Source: Desulfolucanica intricata (GTDB lineage: Bacteria; Bacillota; Desulfotomaculia; Desulfotomaculales; Desulfofarciminaceae). Taken from it: a DNA stretch of 64,000 bases. Location of the stretch: the NCBI RefSeq assembly GCF_001592105.1, contig NZ_BCWE01000008.1, positions 143,754 through 207,753 of the forward strand. The letters run 5' to 3'. Under the pieces are notes generated by a model. It saw nothing but the letters and a program-made list of their open reading frames with translations, was not told the origin of the DNA and searched no databases. Positions 28,001 through 37,236 of the stretch are shown here, piece after piece (the first letter of the stretch is position 1; each line of letters opens with the position of its first letter). The position numbers and the translations under genes are program-made.

Positions 28001-29548
28001 ATGGATGAACAAATTAAAGAGGAAAAAGAGCTTACCAGACGCGGGTTTTTAAAAATGATGGGGGGACTGGGTTTGGCCGGTCTAACTATGAGTCTGACCG
28101 GCTGCGACATAAATTCCCAACCCAACTATGCCGGGGGTGACGGGTGGATGCCGCACCAGTACCAGGTTGCAGGAGAATGGCCTGCTCAGGTACGGGGGCG
28201 GGTGCCTATTACGCCGGATAACCCCTCCATCATCCGAGACGACCAAAAATGTATTCTCTGTGGGCAATGTTTGGAAGTCTGCAAAAATACTCAAACAATC
28301 TTTGGTCATTACGGGCTGCCATTGGTTAATGAGATTGTTTGTGTCAACTGCGGCCAGTGCACTCTGTGGTGTCCCACCGGGGCTATTGCTGAGCGGGATG
28401 ATACCGAAAAAGTGCTGAAGGCCATTCGAGATCCGGGTAAAGTGGTGGTTGTACAGACAGCTCCGGCAACCAGAGTAGCTTTAGGAGAAGAGTTTGGTTT
28501 GGCTCCCGGTACTTGGGTAATGGGCCAGCAGGTGGCAGCTTTAAGACGTCTGGGCTTTGATGTTATATTTGACACAAACTTTACGGCTGATTTAACCATC
28601 ATGGAAGAAGCCACTGAATTAATAAAACGGGTAAAAGGTGACCTGAAGAAACCGCTGCCCCAATTTACTTCTTGCTGTCCCGGGTGGATTAAGTTTTGTG
28701 AGTACTTCTATCCAGATTTACTACCGAATCTATCTTCCTGCAAATCACCTCAGCAGATGCTTGGTGCATTAACGAAAACTTACTTTGCCAAAGAAAAAGG
28801 AATTGATCCCCGGAAAATATTCTCAGTTTCCATTATGCCTTGTACAGCGAAGAAGTTCGAAGTGCAGCGGCCCGAGATGAACGACAGCGGGTATCAGGAT
28901 GTGGATGTAGTGCTTACCACCAGGGAATTAGCCCGCCTGCTGAAGAAACAAAATATTGACTTGACCAAACTACCTGCAGAAGATTATGATCAGCTGATGG
29001 GCAAGAGCACCGGGGGCGCGATTATTTTCGGGGCTACCGGCGGTGTGATGGAGTCAGCCGTTAGAACAGCATATTTCTTTATTACACAAACCCCGCCACC
29101 GGCCGGGCTTTTCCGGTTAACACCGATACGTGGTCTTGAGGGAGTTAAGGAAGCTGCCGTAAATGTTCCCGGAGTAGGAGAAATAAGGGTAGCCGTTTGT
29201 CACGGTATGGGAAATGCACGGGAGATTCTTGAAGCTGTACGTAAGGGCAACGCACCGTGGCACTTTGTGGAGTTTATGTGCTGTCCCGGCGGATGCCAGA
29301 GTGGGGGAGGTCAGCCCCGTACTGCGGTACCTCCTTCTGATGCAGTGCGTATAAAGAGAATTGCTTCGCTATATAATGCCGACGCCGGAATGGTGCTGCG
29401 GGAAAGCCATGAGAATCCTGAAATTCTAACTATCTATCAGAGTTTTCTGAAGCACCCGATGAGTGAATTGGCCGAAAAGCTCTTACATACTGAGTATGTA
29501 TCCCGGTCGAACTGCCTTAACCCATTAAAGCCCGCAAAAGCTATATAA
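28001..29548 (+). CDS. Tat-exported [FeFe] hydrogenase catalytic subunit, lipobox-bearing
   Basis: 515 residues. The Tat signal is TRRGFLKMMGGLGLAG (Arg13-Arg14) and it ends in a lipobox-like LTGC (Cys35). Two [4Fe-4S] motifs follow (CILCGQCLEVC and CVNCGQCTLWC, residues 84-124). The H-cluster motifs are complete: L1 TSCCPGW (223-229), L2 IMPCTAKKFEV, L3 FMCCPGGCQSGGGQP. The small-subunit domain is fused at the C-terminus (ESHENPEILTIYQSFL). It would oxidise or make H2 on the outer face, passing electrons through the Fe-S and NrfD subunits encoded next. AGGGGGGAAT precedes the ATG. Confidence 0.95.
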   Translation: MDEQIKEEKELTRRGFLKMMGGLGLAGLTMSLTGCDINSQPNYAGGDGWMPHQYQVAGEWPAQVRGRVPITPDNPSIIRDDQKCILCGQCLEVCKNTQTIFGHYGLPLVNEIVCVNCGQCTLWCPTGAIAERDDTEKVLKAIRDPGKVVVVQTAPATRVALGEEFGLAPGTWVMGQQVAALRRLGFDVIFDTNFTADLTIMEEATELIKRVKGDLKKPLPQFTSCCPGWIKFCEYFYPDLLPNLSSCKSPQQMLGALTKTYFAKEKGIDPRKIFSVSIMPCTAKKFEVQRPEMNDSGYQDVDVVLTTRELARLLKKQNIDLTKLPAEDYDQLMGKSTGGAIIFGATGGVMESAVRTAYFFITQTPPPAGLFRLTPIRGLEGVKEAAVNVPGVGEIRVAVCHGMGNAREILEAVRKGNAPWHFVEFMCCPGGCQSGGGQPRTAVPPSDAVRIKRIASLYNADAGMVLRESHENPEILTIYQSFLKHPMSELAEKLLHTEYVSRSNCLNPLKPAKAI

Positions 29549-29574
29549 AAATTGTGCAATCAGGGGATGAAAAA

Positions 29575-30357
29575 ATGTCCAAAGGTGTTTTAGTTGATAT
29601 TACCAAATGTGTAGGTTGTGGGAGCTGTGCCGTAGCTTGCAAACTATGGAATAACCTGAAATGGGATCAAAATGCTCCTACTGATGGCGAGAAAGCGGAA
29701 ACATCCGCAGAAAACTGGACAGTTGTACGTTTAAATAAAATATCCAAGGGTAAAGAGCAGGTCTGGCGGTTTACTAAACAGCAGTGTTTGCATTGTGAAG
29801 AACCTGCCTGCGCCTCGGCTTGTTTCGCCAGGGCCATCATAAAGACCAAGAACGGTCCGGTGGTTTATAATGCGGAACTTTGCGTGGGCTGCCGCTACTG
29901 TATGTTGGCATGTCCCTTTGAGGTGCCCAAATATGAGTGGAATAAAGTATTTCCTCTGGTTCGTAAATGTCAGATGTGCCCGGGGCGGATTGAGAAAGGT
30001 GAGACCCCTGCTTGTGTGGCAGCCTGTCCTGCCGAAGCACTGAAATTTGGGGATAAGAGCCTTTTATTAAAAGAGGCCCGTCAACGTTTAGGAAGTGACA
30101 GCAATTATATTCAGCATATTTACGGTGAAAAAGAGGCCGGAGGGACTTCCTGGCTGTATATATCGGACGTGTCCTTTGAAACCCTGGGTTTTCGAACCAA
30201 GATTACTACCAGGCCGCTGCCGCAATACACCGAAAGTATTTTAAAACTTACCCCCGCTGTAGCCCTGGGTTGGGGGGCAGTGTTAACCGGATTGTATGCC
30301 TATAACCGGCGCCGTAATGAAATTGCTAAAGAGAACGAGGAGAAGCGAAGGAAATAA
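29575..30357 (+). CDS. Four-cluster ferredoxin-like subunit with C-terminal anchor (HybA/FdnH type)
   Basis: 260 residues from ATG 29575, chosen because AGGGG is 8 nt upstream; GTG 29554 is the alternative. Cys motifs for four [4Fe-4S] clusters: CVGCGSCAVACK, CLHCEEPACASAC, CVGCRYCMLACP, CQMCPGRIEKGETPACVAAC. One C-terminal membrane helix (VALGWGAVLTGLYAYN) is present. There is no signal of its own, so it would be carried out with the Tat-signal subunit, as FdnH is with FdnG. It links the hydrogenase to the NrfD membrane subunit. Confidence 0.93.
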   Translation: MSKGVLVDITKCVGCGSCAVACKLWNNLKWDQNAPTDGEKAETSAENWTVVRLNKISKGKEQVWRFTKQQCLHCEEPACASACFARAIIKTKNGPVVYNAELCVGCRYCMLACPFEVPKYEWNKVFPLVRKCQMCPGRIEKGETPACVAACPAEALKFGDKSLLLKEARQRLGSDSNYIQHIYGEKEAGGTSWLYISDVSFETLGFRTKITTRPLPQYTESILKLTPAVALGWGAVLTGLYAYNRRRNEIAKENEEKRRK

Positions 30358-30395
30358 CATAACCGGAAAAATAAAGCCGGAAGGGGGATAACGGT

Positions 30396-31565
30396 ATGAA
30401 AAACAAGTGGAGTTTTAAAATTACCCCGGTTAGAGTTGTGCTGCTGGCTCTTGCTCTCTTGGCTGTAGTTTTGGTAGTTTACCGGTTGGTTTTCGGCCTG
30501 GGCAGTGCCACAAACTTAAATGACCGGTGGCCGTGGGGATTGTGGATTGGTTTTGATGTTCTCACCGGTGTAGCCTTGGCCGGAGGTGGCTACAGTACCT
30601 GCTTATTGGTTCATGTCTTAAAAATTAAGAAATTTAACACAATTGCCAGAAGTGCTATGCTTACATCATTAATAGGTTACTTGCTGGTTTTGGGCGGGCT
30701 CTTTTTGGATATCGGTCGCTGGTTTAATTTTTGGCGCCCCTTTGTTTCCTGGGGGTATCACAGTGTGTTATTTGAAGTATTCTGGTGTGTGTCTCTGTAT
30801 ACAACGATTCAACTTCTGGAATTCGGAGAGATCGCCACTGAAAAAGTGGCCAAACCATGGCATAACTTTTTTAAAAAAATCATGCCGGTATTGGTGATTG
30901 TGGGTATTGTCTTGCCTACCCTGCACCAGTCTTCACTGGGTTCACTGTATGTGATTGAAGTGGGAAAACTTTACCCACTCTGGTGGTCCATGCTTTTGCC
31001 GATATTTTTCCTATTATCTTCATTCTTCGTGGGCCCGGCCATGGTAGTAGTGGAAACCTCACTGGCCGGTAAAGCACACGGTCACCGGCCTGAGCAAAGT
31101 GTTCTGGAAAGTTTGATTAAGATTTCCGGTTTTTTAATGCTAATTTACCTGGTTTTAAAAATTGCTGACTTGTTCTACCGTGGTGCAGCCGGTTTGGTTT
31201 TCAACGGAGATTTAGAAGGTAATATGTTCCTTTTGGAAATGATAGCCGGAATTATAATTCCTTTGATTATATGTTTCTCTCCCAAATTGCGCTCCAATAA
31301 GTGTGGATTATTAACCTTCAGTATACTGGTGGTAGCGGGGGTAATTATTAACCGGATGAATGTGGTCTTTACCGGAATGTCCCGTTACCTGGGCGGCAGC
31401 TATTTTCCCTCTTTTACTGAACTGGCAGTTAGTGTTGGGTTGATCGCCGTTGGTGTTCTTGTTTACCTTTTTATTGTAGAGAATTTCAATATTATTCCCA
31501 AAGAGAAGCACTCAAGTTTAAAGCAAAAAGGTATTACGTCTTTGGGAAATGAAGTTAATATGTAA
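30396..31565 (+). CDS. NrfD/HybB-type integral membrane quinone-interacting subunit
   Basis: 389 residues with about nine to ten membrane helices. Family landmarks are DRWPWGLWIGFDVLTGVALAGGGY near the N-terminus and SYFPSFTELAVSVGLIAVGVLVY near the end. NrfD-like subunits exchange electrons with menaquinone and contain no cofactors. Third gene of the exported hydrogenase unit; GGGGG lies upstream. Confidence 0.92.
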   Translation: MKNKWSFKITPVRVVLLALALLAVVLVVYRLVFGLGSATNLNDRWPWGLWIGFDVLTGVALAGGGYSTCLLVHVLKIKKFNTIARSAMLTSLIGYLLVLGGLFLDIGRWFNFWRPFVSWGYHSVLFEVFWCVSLYTTIQLLEFGEIATEKVAKPWHNFFKKIMPVLVIVGIVLPTLHQSSLGSLYVIEVGKLYPLWWSMLLPIFFLLSSFFVGPAMVVVETSLAGKAHGHRPEQSVLESLIKISGFLMLIYLVLKIADLFYRGAAGLVFNGDLEGNMFLLEMIAGIIIPLIICFSPKLRSNKCGLLTFSILVVAGVIINRMNVVFTGMSRYLGGSYFPSFTELAVSVGLIAVGVLVYLFIVENFNIIPKEKHSSLKQKGITSLGNEVNM

Positions 31566-31569
31566 TTGG

Positions 31570-31598
31570 TGAGCTGTGGGCCATGCCCTCAGCTTTTC
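31570..31598 (+). terminator. Probable terminator of the tat-hydrogenase operon
   Basis: GAGCTG-GGG / CCC-CAGCT(T) hairpin with one mismatch, followed by TTTTCT, just after the stop at 31565. Confidence 0.6.
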
Positions 31599-31680
31599 TA
31601 TGCCACAATATTTATATTTGGTAAACATTATGATAAAATTATTTGATAAATCACTAAACGGGATAAAGTGGTGATCCTTT

Positions 31681-32589
31681 ATGAATACAAAACAACTGGA
31701 AGCTTTTCTTTTAGTGGCTCAGCATAAAAGTTTTACCAAAGCGGCTAACCAATTAATGATGACCCAGCCGGCAGTGAGCTTTCAAATTAAATCCTTAGAA
31801 GAAGAACTACAAATTACTTTGTTTGAACGCAGTGAAAAAAAGGTACTGCTTACCGAGGCGGGAAGATTGTTATACCCGGTAGCCGTGCAAATGGTTCGCC
31901 AGTATCATAAAATCCGGGCCAGCCTGGATGATTTAAGGGATCTTAAAACCGGTCATTTACAGCTGGGAGCCAACTTATTAGCCGGGGAAGTTTTGTTACC
32001 CAGGTTAATTGGGGCTTTTCGGGAGCACTATCCCGGAGTTAGTGTCAGTTTGCGGGTAGGGGGCAGCTCTCTGGTGCAGCACTGGCTTAAAGAGCGGGAA
32101 GTAGATTTAGGTATTCTAAGTATTTCGATGCAAACTGAAGGGATAGAAGGGAGGCCCTGGCTGCAGGATCATTTAGTGCTAATAACACCTCCCTGGCACT
32201 CTTGGAACGGCGTGGAGATATCTATGTCTGATTTATACAGAGAACCATTAATTGTTCGGGAAAGCGGTTCCGGCACCCGTCAGGTGATAGAGCAGCAGTT
32301 ATCCGAGCACAATATATCCTTGGAACAGTTTCCGGGGATTCTTGAGCTGGGCAGCACCCAGTCTGTAATCAATGCTGTAAATGCGGGTCTGGGGATAGGT
32401 ATGGTATCGGCCTGGGCGGCCCGTGAGCCCCTGGAGGCAGGTAAGATTGGTAAGTTCACTGTACCCGGTTTGAAATTTGAATATAATTTATATTTAGCCT
32501 GGAACCGGAACAATGCAGAAGGTCTGGCTGTCAGTGCATTCATAAGCTTTTTGACCGATAAGGAAATTACCACGCGGTTTTTGGGATAA
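31681..32589 (+). CDS. LysR-family transcriptional regulator (CysB/CysL-like)
   Basis: 302 residues. The N-terminal winged HTH is TKQLEAFLLVAQHKSFTKAA...TQPAVSFQIKSLEEEL, followed by the linker helix and a periplasmic-binding-like effector domain (LQLGANLLAGEVLLPRLI...STQSVINAVNAGLGIGMVS). It lies between the two hydrogenase operons, downstream of one and convergent with the other, so a role in hydrogenase control is possible but unproven. GGTGATCC precedes the ATG. Confidence 0.9.
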   Translation: MNTKQLEAFLLVAQHKSFTKAANQLMMTQPAVSFQIKSLEEELQITLFERSEKKVLLTEAGRLLYPVAVQMVRQYHKIRASLDDLRDLKTGHLQLGANLLAGEVLLPRLIGAFREHYPGVSVSLRVGGSSLVQHWLKEREVDLGILSISMQTEGIEGRPWLQDHLVLITPPWHSWNGVEISMSDLYREPLIVRESGSGTRQVIEQQLSEHNISLEQFPGILELGSTQSVINAVNAGLGIGMVSAWAAREPLEAGKIGKFTVPGLKFEYNLYLAWNRNNAEGLAVSAFISFLTDKEITTRFLG

Positions 32590-32727
32590 GTATAAAAGTT
32601 ATATTTTATAGATTTAAGTCAGTACTATATATGGTGAGAAATTAGGAATATTGTTTCATATTTTTTAATTAGGTAATATGAATTAATGTATAAGAACCGG
32701 TCATGTATTCTTGGTCCTCCGTGGGAA

Positions 32728-32764
32728 TAAAACAGGCTGTCAAATATATTGATAGCCTGTTTTA
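32728..32764 (-). terminator. Terminator of the HndABCD-type operon
   Basis: TAAAACAGGCT...AGCCTGTTTTA stem (32728-32738 with 32754-32764), extended inward by a few pairs, directly after the minus-strand hydrogenase stop. Confidence 0.8.
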
Positions 32765-32774
32765 GATAAATCTA

Positions 32775-34496
32775 TTAATATTTATTCCGGGCGTTATAAT
32801 GGGTATGCAGCAATTGATGGGACTTGTGTCCCAGAGGTTCACCTAAAAATTCTCTATATAATGTCTGTACGGCCGGGTTTTCGTGAGATTTCCGAAGGGG
32901 CATGTCTTGATCTACACTATAGATACTTTCAATCCGCTTGGATCTGATTTCTGTATTAGTGGGAATAGGCTGGCCGCCGCCACCGATACAACCTCCCGGA
33001 CAGCACATAATCTCAATAAAATGGTACTGCTCGCCGTCCTTGATTCTTTCCAAAAGTTCCCGGGCATTGCCCAAACCGTGAGCTGTGGCTACTTTTATAG
33101 TTTTTTCTTTTAATTTTACAGAGGCTTCTTTAACTCCATCTAAGCCCCGCACATCCTTAAACTCTACGGAGGGTAAAGTTTCCCCGGTAACCAGCTCATA
33201 GACGGTCCGCAGAGCGGCTTCCATAACACCGCCGGTTGCACCGAAGATAACCCCGGCCCCGGTAGAAATACCCAGTGGATCGTCGTAACTTTCTTCTTCC
33301 AGTGTTGTAAAGTCAATACCTGCCTCTTTGAGCATTTTACCCAGTTCCCGGGTGGTCAGCACGACATCTACATCCTGATAGCCACTGCTGTTCATTTCCG
33401 GTCTTGCGGCTTCAAATTTTTTAGCAGTACAGGGCATAATGGAAACTACAAAAATATTAGCCGGGTCAATACCTGCTTTTTGGGCATAATAGGTTTTAGC
33501 CAGAGTTCCGAACATTTGCTGAGGTGATTTGCAGGTAGACAAATGTGACAGCAGGTCAGGGTAGTAATGCTCGATATATTTAATCCAGCCAGGACTGCAG
33601 GAGGTAATAAGCGGAAGCTGCCCGCCTTCGTTCAAACGCTTGATTAACTCGCTGCCTTCTTCTATAATTGTCAAATCCGCTGTAAAGTCTGTATCAAAGA
33701 TTTTATCAAAGCCCAGACGGCGCAGGGCAGCCACCATTTGCCCGGTTACCACACTGCCCGGTTCAAGGCCGAACATTTCTCCGATACTGACCCGGGTGGC
33801 CGGAGCAGTTTGTACTACCACATGCTTTTTAGTGTCAGCCAGGGCGGCCCAAACTTCCTGAGTTTGGTCTTTTTCTTGGATAGCCGCAGTAGGACAGACT
33901 AAGGCACACTGGCCGCAGTTTACACAGGCCACCTCACCAAGGGGATCCAAAAAGGCGGGAGCGATAATAGTTTCAAAACCCCGTTCCTGGGGGGAAATAG
34001 CGCTAACCTTTTGAACCTTTTCACAGACGCTGACGCAGCGCCGGCAAAGGATACATTTGCGGGGATCCCGTATCAGCGAGGGACTGGATGTGTCCGGCTC
34101 ATGGTGGGGATTATCTCCGGCAAAGCGCAGTTCTTTAATACCCAGCTCTGCAGCCAACTTTTGCAGCTCACAATTGGTGCTGCGGGGGCAGATCAGGCAC
34201 TCCCGGGGGTGGTTGGACATAATTAATTCCAAGTTAAGTTTCCTGGCCTGGCGCACTTCCGGGGTATTGGTTTTTACGATCATACCTTCGGCAGCAGGAG
34301 TTACACAGGATGCTTGCAGCGTACGGGCACCCTGTATCTCTACCAGGCAGATTCGGCAGGCCCCTACTTCATTAATATCTTTCAGGTAGCAAAGAGTGGG
34401 GATGCTTATGCCAATTTGTTTAGCTGCCTCTAAAACGGTGGTTCCCGCTGGTACTTGTACCTGTTGGCCGTCAATGGTTAATGTTATAAGAGACAT
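32775..34496 (-). CDS. hndD: [FeFe] hydrogenase catalytic subunit of the HndABCD/bifurcating type
   Basis: 573 residues. The N-terminal plant-type [2Fe-2S] domain has Cys36, 47, 50 and 64. The His-Cys3 cluster region is HPRECLICPRSTNCELQ. Two [4Fe-4S] motifs follow (CILCRRCVSVC; CVNCGQCALVC). H-cluster motifs are L1 TSCSPGW (298-304), L2 IMPCTAKKFEA, L3 IMCCPGGCIGGGGQP. ATG 34496 is chosen over 34523 because GGAGGG lies 6 nt upstream. With the upstream NuoE/NuoF-like subunits it should couple H2 to NAD(P) and, in bifurcating members, ferredoxin. L1 has Ser where the classical motif has the second Cys. Confidence 0.94.
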   Translation of the reverse strand: MSLITLTIDGQQVQVPAGTTVLEAAKQIGISIPTLCYLKDINEVGACRICLVEIQGARTLQASCVTPAAEGMIVKTNTPEVRQARKLNLELIMSNHPRECLICPRSTNCELQKLAAELGIKELRFAGDNPHHEPDTSSPSLIRDPRKCILCRRCVSVCEKVQKVSAISPQERGFETIIAPAFLDPLGEVACVNCGQCALVCPTAAIQEKDQTQEVWAALADTKKHVVVQTAPATRVSIGEMFGLEPGSVVTGQMVAALRRLGFDKIFDTDFTADLTIIEEGSELIKRLNEGGQLPLITSCSPGWIKYIEHYYPDLLSHLSTCKSPQQMFGTLAKTYYAQKAGIDPANIFVVSIMPCTAKKFEAARPEMNSSGYQDVDVVLTTRELGKMLKEAGIDFTTLEEESYDDPLGISTGAGVIFGATGGVMEAALRTVYELVTGETLPSVEFKDVRGLDGVKEASVKLKEKTIKVATAHGLGNARELLERIKDGEQYHFIEIMCCPGGCIGGGGQPIPTNTEIRSKRIESIYSVDQDMPLRKSHENPAVQTLYREFLGEPLGHKSHQLLHTHYNARNKY

Positions 34497-34519
34497 TCTT
34501 TTCCCTCCAGTACTGCAAA

Positions 34520-36313
34520 TCATGAAGTGAATACCGCGTTAAACTTACACTTATCTTTACAATTTCCGCACTTGATGCATTTCGTAAGATCTATTACATG
34601 GGGCTTTTTCTTTTCACCCGAAATTGCTTCGGCCGGACAGTTTTTGCTGCACAACCCGCAGCCTTTACATGCCTTGGGGTCTATATAATAGGCAACCAGG
34701 GCTTGACAGGTTCCTGCCGGACATCTTTTTTCTTTAATATGTGCTTCGTATTCATCCCGAAAATGTCTTAGAGTGCTTAAGACCGGGTTGGGAGCAGTTT
34801 GTCCCAGCCCGCACAGGGCGGAAGTCTTAATACATTGACTGAGTTCTTCCAATAATTCGATATCACCTACCTTCCCTTTGCCCTCAACAATTCGCTCTAA
34901 GATTTCCAGCATACGCTTTGTACCTATGCGGCAGGGAGCACATTTACCGCAGGATTCCTCCTGAACAAACTCCAGGAAGAACTTGGCCAGATCTACCATG
35001 CAGGTATCTTCATCTACTATAATCATACCGCCGGAACCCATGATCGTACCCAGTTTAACCAGGGAATCATAATCTACCGGGGTATCCAGATACTCTTCCG
35101 GTATACAGCCGCCAGAGGGACCTCCGGTTTGGACAGCCTTAAACCGTTTTCCGTTGGGAATGCCGCCGCCAATGTCAAAGATAATTTCTCTTAAAGGGGT
35201 GCCCATGGGTACTTCAATCAGACCGGTGTTATTAATTTTTCCGGCCAGAGCGAAGACCTTGGTGCCCTTACTGGTATTTGTTCCAATGTTGCTAAACCAC
35301 TTAGGACCGTTTAAAATAATAGGGGGGATACTGGCCCAGGTTTCTACGTTATTAATTACAGTGGGTTTACCCCACAGGCCTTCCTGGGCCGGAAAAGGTG
35401 GTTTAGGCCGGGGCTCACCGCGTTTTCCTTCGATAGAAGCCAAAAGCGCAGTCTCTTCACCACACACAAATGCTCCGGCTCCCACCCTTATTTCTATATC
35501 AAAGTTAAAGCATGTGCTGAAGATGTTTTTACCTAATAAACCGTATTCCAGTGCTTTATTAATGGCCTTTTCCAGACGTTCGACAGCGAGGGGATATTCC
35601 GCCCGAACGTAGATATAACCTTTTTCCGCTCCAATGGCGTATCCGCAGATGGCCATGGCCTCCAGCACGCTGTGCGGGTCACCTTCTAAGATGCTGCGAT
35701 CCATAAAGGCACCGGGGTCACCCTCGTCTGCGTTACAGACTACATATTTAGGGGCTGCGGCAGCACGGGCGGTAAATTCCCATTTCAGACCGGTAGGGAA
35801 ACCGGCTCCGCCGCGACCCCTTAAACCGGAGGCCTTAATGAAATCAATAGTTTCTTGGGGGGAGTGTTTGGATAAAACTTTCCCTAAAGCTTGGTAACCG
35901 TTCCGGGCAATATATTCTTCTATTGACTCGGGATTAATTATCCCTGTATTACGCAGGGCAATTCTGGTTTGCCGCTTGAAAAAGTCCAACTGGTCAAAGG
36001 TCACAGCCTGATCGGAATTTTCGCCAGCCTGATGTAGAAGACGTCGAACCACTTTACCCTTGAGCAGGTGCTCAGTGACTATCTCTGCGGTATCTTCGGG
36101 TTTTAGTTTACGGTAAAAAACTCCGTCCGGAAAAATCATAACTACCGGGCCAAGATCACAGGGTCCCATACAACCGGTTTCCACCACTTTTACTTCGTTG
36201 CTAAGGCCATTAATGTTTATATTTTCTATTAACGCATTTTGAACTGACTTGCATTCTGAGGAGATACAGCCAGCTCCGGCACAGACAAGCACATGTGACC
36301 TGTACATATTCAT
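34520..36313 (-). CDS. hndC: NuoF-like NAD(P)-binding flavoprotein subunit of the hydrogenase
   Basis: 597 residues. The N-terminal thioredoxin-like [2Fe-2S] domain has CAGAGCISSEC and ETGCMGPCDLGP. The NADH/FMN core has GLRGRGGAGFPTGLKW and CNADEGDPGAFMDR. The N3-type cluster is ESCGKCAPCRIGT. Two C-terminal [4Fe-4S] motifs follow (CKGCGLCSKNCP; CIKCGNCKDKC). It oxidises or reduces NAD(P)H and carries the FMN thought to bifurcate electrons. AGGAGGTT precedes ATG 36313. Gene order with hndA, hndB and hndD is standard. Confidence 0.95.
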   Translation of the reverse strand: MNMYRSHVLVCAGAGCISSECKSVQNALIENININGLSNEVKVVETGCMGPCDLGPVVMIFPDGVFYRKLKPEDTAEIVTEHLLKGKVVRRLLHQAGENSDQAVTFDQLDFFKRQTRIALRNTGIINPESIEEYIARNGYQALGKVLSKHSPQETIDFIKASGLRGRGGAGFPTGLKWEFTARAAAAPKYVVCNADEGDPGAFMDRSILEGDPHSVLEAMAICGYAIGAEKGYIYVRAEYPLAVERLEKAINKALEYGLLGKNIFSTCFNFDIEIRVGAGAFVCGEETALLASIEGKRGEPRPKPPFPAQEGLWGKPTVINNVETWASIPPIILNGPKWFSNIGTNTSKGTKVFALAGKINNTGLIEVPMGTPLREIIFDIGGGIPNGKRFKAVQTGGPSGGCIPEEYLDTPVDYDSLVKLGTIMGSGGMIIVDEDTCMVDLAKFFLEFVQEESCGKCAPCRIGTKRMLEILERIVEGKGKVGDIELLEELSQCIKTSALCGLGQTAPNPVLSTLRHFRDEYEAHIKEKRCPAGTCQALVAYYIDPKACKGCGLCSKNCPAEAISGEKKKPHVIDLTKCIKCGNCKDKCKFNAVFTS

Positions 36314-36328
36314 ACTGCGAACCTCCTA

Positions 36329-36685
36329 CTAATCAAGAATAGTCCATTCTTTGACAACTTTACCTTCCATGAGGTGCCGGCGGACGATTTCCCGGGCTTT
36401 TTTCCGGTCTACTTTGATGTATGTAACTTTATCCGCCCCCTTTTTGATTTCCACCAGTGGTTCGTGCTGGCAGGAGCCGGTGCAGCCGGTTTGGGTTAGG
36501 GTTATGTCTTTTAAGTTTTGTTTGCTTATTTCCTCTATTAAGACCTTCATGGTCTCCCGGGCTCCGGCAGCAATTCCACAGGTACCCATACTTACATTAA
36601 CGGTTATGTTGTTATTTTTTTCTCGGATTTTCATGTCGGCCTGAAGTTTTTCCCGTAAACTGTCCAGTTCTTCCAACGTTTTCAA
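36329..36685 (-). CDS. hndB: Thioredoxin-like [2Fe-2S] ferredoxin subunit
   Basis: 118 residues. The [2Fe-2S] ligands are in MGTCGIAAGARET and TQTGCTGSCQHEP. The start is TTG 36685 with GAGGAGG upstream, lying inside the 3' end of the preceding HATPase gene (74-bp overlap). It is an electron-transfer subunit of the HndABCD complex. Confidence 0.9.
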   Translation of the reverse strand: MKTLEELDSLREKLQADMKIREKNNNITVNVSMGTCGIAAGARETMKVLIEEISKQNLKDITLTQTGCTGSCQHEPLVEIKKGADKVTYIKVDRKKAREIVRRHLMEGKVVKEWTILD

Positions 36686-37235
36686 TTGTTTTTCCTCCTC
36701 TCAAGTTATTTAATTCATTATTTAAATAGTTTTGTAACCAAGTTAATACCACCGGGTTTTTGAGGGGTACTTCTCCCAGTTGGGAGCGAAGTTCCTTGGT
36801 GTCAAAGATAAAAGTATCCTGTTTATACTTGTGCCGATAAAGCAGGTCAACGTAATTTTCGGCTGTTAGCAAAACACTCAGGGTGCCGGGCAGGTCTCCC
36901 AGTGGGGCCCGGTCCAGGTGATGATAAGGAAAGCAGGCAGTTACCTCCGTACCTTTTTCGGGTAGGGGTTTAATTTTTAAGGTGCCGCCACAGGTTTTTA
37001 TAGCATGCAGCAGTAGGGGAATCCCCAGTCCGACTTTTTTACATTGTTTGGTGGTAAAAAAAGGATCCATAAGCCTGGGAATATCTTTTTCGTCAATCCC
37101 CCGACCGTTATCCCTGACTTGAAATTCCAGCAGGTTTTCTTCAGGATTTTCAGTAATGGTAATCTCCAGGCCGGTGGCTCCGGCTTCTAAAGAATTGCGG
37201 GCTAAATCAAGGATGTGACAGGATAGCTCTTCCAT
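36612..37235 (-). CDS. HATPase_c-domain protein inside the hydrogenase operon
   Basis: 207 residues. A GHKL ATP-binding domain with the N-box LDLARNSLEAGA, G1 FQVRDNGRGI, FTTKQCKKVGLGIPLL (G2) and the closing GTEVTACFP. There is no dimerisation or His-phosphotransfer helix, so it is an isolated ATPase/kinase module, not a full sensor kinase. The last 25 residues overlap hndB in another frame and may be non-essential. Similar ATPases occur between NuoE and NuoF genes of clostridial hydrogenase operons. A regulatory or assembly role is inferred. Confidence 0.85.
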   Translation of the reverse strand: MEELSCHILDLARNSLEAGATGLEITITENPEENLLEFQVRDNGRGIDEKDIPRLMDPFFTTKQCKKVGLGIPLLLHAIKTCGGTLKIKPLPEKGTEVTACFPYHHLDRAPLGDLPGTLSVLLTAENYVDLLYRHKYKQDTFIFDTKELRSQLGEVPLKNPVVLTWLQNYLNNELNNLRGGKTIENVGRTGQFTGKTSGRHENPRKK

Positions 37236-37236
37236 C

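Noticed and set aside
36612..36685. Possible frameshift fusing the HATPase gene to hndB
   Set aside because: hndB has its own strong SD (GAGGAGG) and TTG start, so a genuine 74-bp gene overlap is the simpler reading.
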